From an uncultured Alphaproteobacteria bacterium (GTDB lineage: Bacteria > Pseudomonadota > Alphaproteobacteria > CAAHEQ01 > UBA3637): 7,718 bases of DNA. How positions within the stretch are numbered: the stretch's first letter is position 1; each line of letters opens with the position of its first letter. The position numbers and the translations under genes are program-made. Positions 1-5,255 of the stretch are shown here, in pieces. The notes below the pieces were generated by a model. The model saw only the letters and a program-made list of their open reading frames with translations, did not search any database and had not been told where the DNA came from. The stretch lies in assembly GCA_944391545.1 (NCBI GenBank), contig CALXTZ010000063.1, positions 1 to 7,718 on the forward strand, read 5' to 3'.

Positions 1-203
1 TCATAAGGCACCGTATCCCACGCCGGAAAATCCCACACGCTGACATCAGGTGCCATCACGGCAAGCGCTTCTTTCATTTGTTGCAAATGCGCCTCTGCTG
101 CCGCCACATGAAAAAGCGATTGATGGCGACGAACCAAATCCGCCAACACCAACACGTCATATCCGCCGGGGACGCCTGAATAAATCTGCTTTTTTATTGT
201 CAT
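1..203 (-). CDS. mfd: Transcription-repair coupling factor Mfd, N-terminal fragment (gene runs off the left edge)
   Basis: Only the first 67 codons are present; the rest of this normally ~1,150-residue protein lies beyond position 1. Mfd is a DNA translocase that displaces RNA polymerase stalled at lesions and recruits UvrA for nucleotide excision repair. The visible part matches the start of the UvrB-like N-terminal module: SGVPGGYDVLVLADL at residues 9-23, HVAAAEAHL at 32-40, and FPAWDTVPY at 59-67, corresponding to the family's FPAWD-x-LPYD signature. UvrB itself lacks this combination, so Mfd is preferred. The start is the ATG at 203-201, preceded by GAGGACC as a close-spaced ribosome binding site. 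It is transcribed divergently from rplU. No convincing promoter was found for it. Confidence 0.93.
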   Translation of the reverse strand, partial: MTIKKQIYSGVPGGYDVLVLADLVRRHQSLFHVAAAEAHLQQMKEALAVMAPDVSVWDFPAWDTVPY

Positions 204-267
204 GGTCCTCAATATACACGCTTTAATAGCCGAAGAAAAGTGTTATTTTGTGAAAAACGCCGTCTTT

Positions 268-284
268 CGGGCAGTTTTTGCCCG
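268..284. repeat. Short perfect inverted repeat (CGGGCA / TGCCCG) between mfd and rplU
   Basis: CGGGCA at 268-273 and TGCCCG at 279-284 form a perfect 6-bp stem around a 5-base loop (GTTTT). It lies in the divergent intergenic region, between the mfd start and the rplU promoter. No U-run follows the stem directly on either strand, so it is not a standard terminator. It could be a hairpin in the mfd 5' leader or an operator-like site. The function is unknown. Confidence 0.45.
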
Positions 285-311
285 CACGCTCGGTTCCTTT
301 TCCGACTTTGT

Positions 312-343
312 TTTGCCCCGTGCCGTCATAAAGAGGGGGCAAA
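312..343. repeat. Inverted repeat TTTGCCCC / GGGGCAAA upstream of the rplU promoter
   Basis: TTTGCCCC at 312-319 and GGGGCAAA at 336-343 are perfect 8-bp inverted repeats separated by 16 bases. The right arm ends 22 bases before the rplU -35 box. The 16-base spacing suits either a protein-binding dyad or a loose hairpin, and no T-run follows, so it is a poor terminator. This is a sequence observation; the role is not known. Confidence 0.45.
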
Positions 344-365
344 GAAGAAAATTTAAAGATTTTTA

Positions 366-394
366 TTGACAAGAAAGAGTTCTTGCTGTATAAG
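366..394 (+). promoter_or_regulatory. Sigma70-type promoter of the rplU-rpmA operon
   Basis: A perfect -35 box TTGACA (366-371) and a near-perfect -10 box TATAAG (389-394) are separated by the optimal 17 bases. Transcription would start near 401, giving a leader of about 36 bases before rplU. The spacer contains the short palindrome AAGAA-AGAG-TTCTT (371-384). The heptamer AGTTCTT occurs at 378-384 and again at 398-404, 20 bases apart. This is the strongest promoter match in the window, as expected for ribosomal protein genes. Confidence 0.8.
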
Positions 395-437
395 TGCAGT
401 TCTTAATTTTATGTTTTTGGATTGATAGAGGATTAAT

Positions 438-737
438 ATGTTTGCAGTTATTAAGACCGGCGGAAAGCAATACAAAGTGACAAAAGACAGCGTCATCATT
501 ATTGAACGCGTTGCTGGAGAAGCCGGAGAAAAAGTAAATTTCAACGAAGTTTTAATGGTTGACGGAAATGTCGGCGCTCCCTTTGTCGAAGGTGCTTCGG
601 TCGTAGGCGAAATCGTGAAGCAAACCCGCGGGGAAAAAGTGATTGTTTTCAAAAAACGCCGTCGGCAGGGTTACCGTCGTAAGAATGGTCACAAGCAAGA
701 ATTGTCTGTTGTCAAAATTGCAGACATTAAAGCTTAA
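438..737 (+). CDS. rplU: 50S ribosomal protein L21 (bL21)
   Basis: This 99-residue protein is close to the family's usual ~100-105. bL21 binds 23S rRNA in the large subunit. Diagnostic segments are MFAVIKTGGKQYKV at the N-terminus and the basic C-terminal signature FKKRRRQGYRRKNGHKQ at about residues 71-87, followed by VVKIADIKA. The ATG at 438 has an AGAGGA Shine-Dalgarno sequence (427-432) and is the first residue expected for the family. It is the first gene of the operon with rpmA, 18 bases downstream, and is driven by the promoter at 366-394. Nothing is unusual in the sequence. Confidence 0.98.
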   Translation: MFAVIKTGGKQYKVTKDSVIIIERVAGEAGEKVNFNEVLMVDGNVGAPFVEGASVVGEIVKQTRGEKVIVFKKRRRQGYRRKNGHKQELSVVKIADIKA

Positions 738-755
738 GGTATAAGGAGAAAAGTC

Positions 756-1016
756 ATGGCTCATAAAAAAGCAGGCGGTAGTACAAGAAACGGGCGCGAC
801 TCCGAAGGTCGTCGTTTAGGCGTCAAAAAAGCCGGTGGACAAGCTGTTCTTGCCGGGAACATCATCATTCGTCAACGCGGAACAAAATACCGCCCGGGTG
901 AAAATGTCGGTCTGGGTGTTGATCACACCATTTTTGCGACATCTGACGGTGTTGTTGAATTTACTCGCTCCAAAGAAGACCGCGTCTATGTCAACGTTGT
1001 TAAAAAAGCTGACTAG
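756..1016 (+). CDS. rpmA: 50S ribosomal protein L27 (bL27)
   Basis: This 86-residue protein has the normal family length. bL27 sits near the peptidyl-transferase centre, where its N-terminal tail contacts tRNA. The sequence begins MAHKKAGGSTRNGRDSEGRR, the classic bL27 start, and continues with AGNIIIRQRGTKYRPGENVG and GVDHTIFATSDGVVEF. The N-terminus is the direct Gram-negative form, without the cleaved extension found in Firmicutes. A strong AAGGAG site lies at 743-748, 7 bases before the ATG. It ends at TAG 1014-1016, and a terminator follows within 25 bases, closing the rplU-rpmA operon. Confidence 0.98.
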   Translation: MAHKKAGGSTRNGRDSEGRRLGVKKAGGQAVLAGNIIIRQRGTKYRPGENVGLGVDHTIFATSDGVVEFTRSKEDRVYVNVVKKAD

Positions 1017-1038
1017 TATTAACGCAAACAATTATGAT

Positions 1039-1068
1039 AAGAGAAGGATTGTACATCCTTCTCTTTTT
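1039..1068 (+). terminator. Intrinsic terminator of the rplU-rpmA operon
   Basis: GAGAAGGAT (1041-1049) pairs perfectly with ATCCTTCTC (1055-1063) around a 5-base loop TGTAC. Two further A-T pairs (1039-1040 with 1064-1065) extend the stem to 11 bp. The run TTTTT at 1064-1068 follows the core stem directly. It starts 22 bases after the rpmA stop codon. The T-run is present only on the plus strand, so it acts for this operon alone. Confidence 0.9.
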
Positions 1069-1145
1069 CATATAAGAGCGGTTTTAAATACGCTTTTCTT
1101 TTTCGCCCCGGTCTGAAGTGCCTCCTCTTTTCATGTAAAAATCCC

Positions 1146-1174
1146 TTGCTTTCCGGGCGTGTTTCGGTTACTTT
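1146..1174 (+). promoter_or_regulatory. Candidate promoter of the obgE operon (weak match)
   Basis: TTGCTT (1146-1151) and TACTTT (1169-1174) are separated by 17 bases. They end 27 bases before the obgE start, which gives a short leader of about 20 bases. The -10 match is poor, so this is the best candidate rather than a firm call. A promoter is required somewhere in 1069-1201 because a strong terminator separates obgE from rpmA. Confidence 0.4.
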
Positions 1175-1201
1175 AACAAAAGAAAGTACAAGGATGACAA
1201 A

Positions 1202-2215
1202 ATGAAGTTTTTAGATCAGGCAAAAATTTATATTAAAGCAGGAGACGGCGGTCACGGTGCCTGTTCTTTTCGGCATGAAAAATTCATTGAATTCGGCGGC
1301 CCGGACGGCGGAACGGGCGGCAAAGGCGGCGATGTGATTTTGGAGGCCGTCCCCAACCTCAACACACTAATTGATTTTCGCTATCAACAACACTTTCGCG
1401 CTCAAAACGGACGCCCCGGTGCCGGAAACAACTGCACGGGTGCCAGCGGAGAAGATTTGATCATAAAAGTGCCTGTCGGAACTGAAATTACGGATGAAAC
1501 CGGTCGGGTTGTTATTGCCGATTTGACACAAAACGGCCAAAAATATGTGATAGCCAAAGGCGGAGCGGGCGGAAAAGGCAACGATTCTTTTAAAAGCTCA
1601 ACGAATCAGGCGCCGCGGCGGGCTGATCCGGGTGAACCCGGCGAAGAAATGTTTATTTGGCTGCGGTTAAAATTAATTGCCGATGTGGGATTAATCGGAA
1701 AACCCAATGCCGGCAAGTCAACTTTGCTTACGGCAGTTACCAAAGCACGCCCCAAAATCGCTAACTATCCGTTTACGACACTACATCCGCATTTGGGGGT
1801 CGCGATGGTGGACGGCAAAGAAATGTTAATGGCTGATATTCCGGGATTGATTGAAGGCGCTTCCGAAGGCGTCGGACTTGGAACCAAGTTCTTAAAACAC
1901 ATTGAACGGTGCTCTGTTTTCATTCATGTGATTGACGGGACGGAGTCGGACATTTTACAAAGCTACCGGACAATCCGTTCCGAGCTTGAAAAATACAGTG
2001 CTTCGTTGGCTCAAAAGCCGGAAATTATCGCGTTGAATAAATGCGACTGTCTGACGGACGAAGACATTGAAAATGCCAAAAAAGAACTTCGCAAAGCCAC
2101 ATCGGATGCCGTATATGTTATCTCCGGTATCGCCGGCACGGGATTAAAAGAACTGTTACGGGCAGCCGACGTTTATGTTCAGGCGGCTCAACAAGAAAAG
2201 GATCAAAACGAATGA
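1202..2215 (+). CDS. obgE: Obg-family GTPase (ObgE/CgtA), 50S assembly factor
   Basis: This 337-residue protein is the usual length for the short proteobacterial form. Obg is an essential GTPase that binds the 50S subunit during late assembly and is linked to stress and (p)ppGpp responses. Residues 1-158 are the glycine-rich Obg domain (FGGPDGGTGGKGGDV at 31-45; FKSSTNQAPRRADPGEPGEE at 130-149). The G domain follows: P-loop GKPNAGKST at 166-174, switch I region YPFTT at 189-193, DIPGLIEGA at 212-220, NKCD at 279-282, and SGIAGTG at 308-314. G1 has Lys where GFPNAGKST is more common. There is no TGS or OCT domain. AAGGA at 1190-1194 supports the ATG. It heads a six-gene operon and overlaps rsfS by 4 bases (ATGA). 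Confidence 0.97.
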   Translation: MKFLDQAKIYIKAGDGGHGACSFRHEKFIEFGGPDGGTGGKGGDVILEAVPNLNTLIDFRYQQHFRAQNGRPGAGNNCTGASGEDLIIKVPVGTEITDETGRVVIADLTQNGQKYVIAKGGAGGKGNDSFKSSTNQAPRRADPGEPGEEMFIWLRLKLIADVGLIGKPNAGKSTLLTAVTKARPKIANYPFTTLHPHLGVAMVDGKEMLMADIPGLIEGASEGVGLGTKFLKHIERCSVFIHVIDGTESDILQSYRTIRSELEKYSASLAQKPEIIALNKCDCLTDEDIENAKKELRKATSDAVYVISGIAGTGLKELLRAADVYVQAAQQEKDQNE

Positions 2216-2637
2216 CTCGCGCAACAACGCAAACCTTAAAAAAGACAACATCTCCTAAAAGCAGCACGTCCAAACGCGCAGCTTCGGTTCAAAACAGGCC
2301 TTCGGTTGAAGATCTGTTGGCATTCATCTTAAAATTTCTGGACGACGGCAAAGCACAGGACGTTCTTTCCATTGACTTGAAAGGCAAAACCTCTTTAGCG
2401 GATTATTTGGTTGTTGCCTCCGGATCGTCTACGCGCCAAGTAAATGCTTTGGCCGTCACGTTGGCTGAAAAACTGAAAGAAAAACATATTTCATGCCGCA
2501 TTGAAGGAAAACAAGGAACCGGCGAATGGATGATTATTGATTTGGGTGATATTATCGTTCACATTTTCCATCCGCAAACACGGGCTTTTTACGAAATTGA
2601 AGAGTTGTGGGGTATTAAAACGCCTGTCAAAAAATAA
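2212..2637 (+). CDS. rsfS: Ribosomal silencing factor RsfS (Iojap/YbeB family)
   Basis: RsfS binds ribosomal protein L14 (uL14) and blocks 30S-50S joining, lowering translation in stationary phase or starvation. The family domain spans about residues 32-136. It includes DVLSIDLKGKTSLADYLVVA, then SGSSTRQVNALA, GTGEWMIIDLGDIIVHIF, and the ending YEIEELWG, all typical of Iojap proteins. At 141 residues it is longer than many members because of a roughly 30-residue N-terminal extension rich in Lys, Ser and Thr, probably disordered. The ATG at 2212 is supported by AAAAGGAT at 2196-2203. The gene overlaps the obgE stop (ATGA), so translation is probably coupled. In many alphaproteobacteria nadD precedes rsfS and rlmH follows it; neither is here. 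Confidence 0.96.
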   Translation: MTRATTQTLKKTTSPKSSTSKRAASVQNRPSVEDLLAFILKFLDDGKAQDVLSIDLKGKTSLADYLVVASGSSTRQVNALAVTLAEKLKEKHISCRIEGKQGTGEWMIIDLGDIIVHIFHPQTRAFYEIEELWGIKTPVKK

Positions 2638-2648
2638 GGATAAAACGC

Positions 2649-3605
2649 ATGCTGCCGAAAATTCCCATTTTAAGATTACCGGATTCTTTAGATATTCCTC
2701 TGCCCAAATATAAAGACGGCATCGGCACAACAATGACGCTGGCAGCGGCCATTTCAAACCCGATTAAAATCGCACCGGGTGACTTTGCAACCGTGCCGAC
2801 CGGTTTTCGGTGTGCTTTGCCGCTCGGGATAGAAGCGCAAATCCGCTCTTTGGTTCACTTTTCGGAGGCGATGCCGATTATTGTCTTAAATGCGCCGGTT
2901 ACCATTGACGCGTCTAACCATCATCCGATTTCCGTCACTTTGAAAAACATGGGACACAACAGTGTTTTAATCCGCCGCGGACAACCTATTGCAACGCTTG
3001 TTTTTTCTCCGGTTCTGCGGATTTTATGGGACGAAATCAAACAGCCGGAAAAACCGAAACCCGAACCACATGTTTTGGTCACGGATGAAGAAACGGCAGA
3101 TACTTTGACGGCTGTTGTCGAACAAGCACCCGAACCGACGGAACCGTTACCGCCGATACCGGATATGGAAGCGTTTTCACAATCCGAAATTAAGCGTATG
3201 CAGGAAGAAGCCGACAAGGCCTTGGATTCGATTGATGAAATCGAATATCAAGACATTCCCAACGGTCATTCGGAAGAAGCTTTTTTAGAACCTGCCCCGT
3301 CGCAAGAGTTTCCCGCATCTGTCGACACAATCGGTGAAACAGCCGCGCCGCCGTTTATTCCGCCGGAAGTCGAAGAAATTGCGCAAGAAACAACGGTCCC
3401 TCCCGAAGCCATCGGCCCGATTGTGGAAGCAAACGCCATTCAAGACGAATTAAAAGATGAAGAAAGAACGGCACCCGTATCGATGCCGAACATCCCGCCC
3501 CGAGACGAAGAAATCGTTCCGGAGGATGCCCCCGTGGCGCCGCCGGTGATTCCGCCGGTTGAACCGCCCGTTTTGCCGGCCGAAGATGAGGAGAAACATG
3601 ATTAG
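2649..3605 (+). CDS. dUTPase-fold protein with degenerate active site and long Pro/Glu-rich tail
   Basis: Residues about 6-125 follow the trimeric dUTPase fold: PGDFATVPTGFRCALPLG at 43-60, LNAPVTIDAS at 80-89 (family motif III LNAPGTIDADYRG), and RRGQPIATLVFSPV at 109-122 (motif IV RGDRIAQLV). The active-site motifs are altered. Motif I lacks its AGxDL core, motif II PRSGL has become IRSLV with about two extra residues before LNAP, and motif III ends ASNHHP instead of ADYRGE. The C-terminal P-loop-like motif V is absent. The motif III Asp (D87) remains. Residues 130-318 form an acidic, Pro-rich, probably disordered tail with one likely helix (about 178-200). Typical dUTPases are ~150 residues. 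Inference: a structural or binding role, or altered nucleotide specificity, rather than a housekeeping dUTPase. AAGGA at 2636-2640 supports the start. The gene follows rsfS by 11 bases and overlaps the next gene by 8. Confidence 0.75.
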   Translation: MLPKIPILRLPDSLDIPLPKYKDGIGTTMTLAAAISNPIKIAPGDFATVPTGFRCALPLGIEAQIRSLVHFSEAMPIIVLNAPVTIDASNHHPISVTLKNMGHNSVLIRRGQPIATLVFSPVLRILWDEIKQPEKPKPEPHVLVTDEETADTLTAVVEQAPEPTEPLPPIPDMEAFSQSEIKRMQEEADKALDSIDEIEYQDIPNGHSEEAFLEPAPSQEFPASVDTIGETAAPPFIPPEVEEIAQETTVPPEAIGPIVEANAIQDELKDEERTAPVSMPNIPPRDEEIVPEDAPVAPPVIPPVEPPVLPAEDEEKHD

Positions 3606-4074
3606 GTTTCTGTTGATCCTTTGTTTTCTTTGCATTTGCAACGGTGTTCATGCGCAAAGTCCTTTACCGCGTTTTGCCTCCCTGCGCAGCAACGAAATCA
3701 ACTTACGCACCGGCCCAGGAGAACGTTTCCCGATTGAATGGGTTTATCGACGTGTTTCTCTGCCGGTTGAAATTATTGACGAATTTGAACACTGGCGAAA
3801 AATCAGGGATATCGATGACACAACCGGCTGGGTACATAAAAAAATGCTGTCCGGCAAAAGAACGGCTCTGACACTTAAAAACAAACAACATACATTGTAT
3901 AAAAAAGAAACAATCGCCTCCCGACCGTTGGCTTACATTGACGGTCAAATTATCGTTACATTGGAAAAATGCCGCCCGGAATCCGCTTTTTGCAAAGTTT
4001 CTTTCCAAAAAATCAGCGGATACCTCATCAAAGATGATTTATGGGGTGTCTATGAAGAGGAGACCATCGATTGA
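3598..4074 (+). CDS. Secreted SH3-domain protein (bacterial SH3, type 4), alphaproteobacterial type
   Basis: This 158-residue exported protein starts at the ATG at 3598, supported by GAGGAG at 3588-3593. The start gives a clean signal peptide: MIR, a hydrophobic stretch to about residue 16, then VHA|QS cleavage after residue 19. An in-frame ATG at 3559 would place a charged stretch before the signal and is rejected. The first SH3-like repeat (about 24-88) has SLRSNEINLRTGPGERFPIEW and ending GWVHKKMLSGKRTALTL, hallmarks of the SH3_4 family common in alphaproteobacteria. A second, weaker repeat spans about 92-152 (KVSFQKISGYLIKDDLWGVY) and contains C125 and C132, which could form a disulfide. 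Such domains commonly bind cell-wall peptides. It overlaps the upstream gene by 8 bases and the downstream TTG start by 4. Confidence 0.9.
   Translation: MIRFLLILCFLCICNGVHAQSPLPRFASLRSNEINLRTGPGERFPIEWVYRRVSLPVEIIDEFEHWRKIRDIDDTTGWVHKKMLSGKRTALTLKNKQHTLYKKETIASRPLAYIDGQIIVTLEKCRPESAFCKVSFQKISGYLIKDDLWGVYEEETID
4057..4073 (+). promoter_or_regulatory. Ribosome binding site and TTG start of the 394-residue exported protein
   Basis: GAGGAG at 4057-4062 lies 8 bases before the TTG at 4071-4073. The TTG overlaps the TGA stop of the SH3 gene (TTGA). No ATG in this frame lies near the signal peptide, and the TTG yields a proper signal sequence beginning MKKY, so the rare start codon is well supported. 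A TTG start in a stop-start overlap suggests translational coupling with lower initiation efficiency. Confidence 0.8.
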
Positions 4075-5255
4075 AAAAATATATTTGGCTCTTTTTGCTT
4101 TGTTGGTTAACGGCGTCTGCCTGGGCGCAAACACCCGTTTCTTTTATCGGACAAAATTTTGACGAGTATGTTTTGACGACAAAAGATCAAAAATGCACGT
4201 TGCGTTATTTATCGCCGGTCAAAGTTCCTGCCGATTGGAGCATCTATATTTCCGATGAAAACTGTTTGGAAAACGGGGCGCACGAAGTTCATATTTTAGA
4301 TCCGGAACAAGTCGTTCGGGATTCGCTTTCCGGTTATTTTATGGACGGTTATTTTGTCGGTTCCGCGCCGCTCAACACACCGATTGTTAAACGTGTCTCA
4401 ACAACACCCGGCATTCAGGAAGCTTTCTATTTCATCGAAAAAGACCCTGCTCTTAAAATCGACTACATCGGGAAAATGACCGCTCGCATTCAAAACTTTC
4501 TGTATCCGGCCTTTAACGTGTGCGAACCGTTTCATGTGATTGCGGTCACGTCGAATAAAAAACTTTTCGAAAAGGAAGAAACATTAAGCAGTTTGGTAAC
4601 GGTCGTGAAAAGTTATGCTCAAAATATCTGCCCGAACGTCTCAACGCTGATTTTTGAAGCATCGGACAGCCCGCAGTATGAAACGAATGTTTTTTCTCGG
4701 CTGCACCTGGAAAAAGGACCGACCGGCACATGGGTGCTCATCCCGGAAAAATCTTTTAATCAGCTGGTTCATGAAAAAGAAGCAGATCTGCAAAAGCAAA
4801 AGCTGCTTCAACAAACGTACACACTTTTGGAAGACTTACCTCCTTATGATCGGCCGGCCTTTTTATTCGGACAATTCAAAGTCGATTTTCCGTACCAATT
4901 AATGACGGCTTCGGCTTTATTGGACATGCCGATTAAGGGATGCTTCGTGCTTCATGTCACAGAGAAAAATGAAGCAACAAGTTGGGCAGACCTGCCCTTT
5001 GCTTTGCAAATCGACACGCCTTTGGATCCGGGATGGTATCTGGTAACGGGACAAATAACGCCGCTTTCTTTGCAAGAAAAGAAAAAAGCCGGCATTTCAT
5101 GGAAAAAACCGGCCGCTCATGTGGCGCTTTTTGCTCACGAAGCCTGCCGTCAACCAGGCTGCGCCGAATGGGAAGAAACGGCTTATTTAATGGAAAAAAA
5201 GTATGATGTGCCGCGTTCATTCTTTTTACCGACGGAGGGAACACATGAAAAATAA
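4071..5255 (+). CDS. Exported protein of unknown function (394 residues, TTG start)
   Basis: I do not recognise a family. A signal peptide is clear: MKKY, hydrophobic core to about residue 15, then SAWA|QT cleavage after residue 19, so the mature protein is periplasmic or secreted. The mature part has seven cysteines (C42, C65, C151, C187, C291, C359, C364). Their spacing suggests pairs C42-C65, C151-C187 and C359-C364, which is inference. Residues about 136-200 look like a compact domain (FNVCEPFHVIAVTSN, then NICPNVSTLIFEASDS). A charged helix at about 228-252 (KEADLQKQKLLQQ) separates it from a C-terminal half with GCFVLHV at 290-296 and GWYLVTGQI at 321-329. It lies between the SH3 gene and a membrane-anchored protein in one operon, overlapping them by 4 and 11 bases. 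That suggests a shared envelope role. Confidence 0.85.
   Translation: MKKYIWLFLLCWLTASAWAQTPVSFIGQNFDEYVLTTKDQKCTLRYLSPVKVPADWSIYISDENCLENGAHEVHILDPEQVVRDSLSGYFMDGYFVGSAPLNTPIVKRVSTTPGIQEAFYFIEKDPALKIDYIGKMTARIQNFLYPAFNVCEPFHVIAVTSNKKLFEKEETLSSLVTVVKSYAQNICPNVSTLIFEASDSPQYETNVFSRLHLEKGPTGTWVLIPEKSFNQLVHEKEADLQKQKLLQQTYTLLEDLPPYDRPAFLFGQFKVDFPYQLMTASALLDMPIKGCFVLHVTEKNEATSWADLPFALQIDTPLDPGWYLVTGQITPLSLQEKKKAGISWKKPAAHVALFAHEACRQPGCAEWEETAYLMEKKYDVPRSFFLPTEGTHEK
5234..5247 (+). promoter_or_regulatory. Ribosome binding site deciding the start of the membrane-anchored protein
   Basis: GGAGG at 5234-5238 lies 6 bases before the ATG at 5245. It selects this codon over the in-frame ATG at 5203, which has no comparable site and would add a charged, Arg-rich stretch (FYRRREH) before the membrane segment. 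The chosen start overlaps the upstream stop by 11 bases. Confidence 0.8.

Noticed and set aside
204..262. Minus-strand promoter for mfd (TATATT near 218)
   Set aside because: The possible -10 lies too close to the start codon and has no convincing -35 at proper spacing.
1074..1097. Possible second hairpin (AAGAGCG / CGCTTTT) after the rplU-rpmA terminator
   Set aside because: The stem is only four perfect pairs with a 10-base AT-rich loop, too weak to call.
835..1116. Plus-strand frame overlapping rpmA and its terminator
   Set aside because: It reads through the rpmA gene in another frame and across the terminator hairpin. The protein looks random.
3559..3597. Upstream ATG for the SH3 protein
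   Set aside because: It adds a strongly basic 13-residue stretch before the signal peptide. GAGGAG at 3588-3593 points to the ATG at 3598.
3355..3657. Minus-strand frame opposite the Pro/Glu-rich tail
   Set aside because: The Arg/Pro-rich product is the mirror of the GC-rich tail codons. There is no start signal.
5203..5244. Upstream ATG for the membrane-anchored protein
   Set aside because: No ribosome binding site precedes it, and it would give an odd charged leader. GGAGG at 5234-5238 selects 5245.
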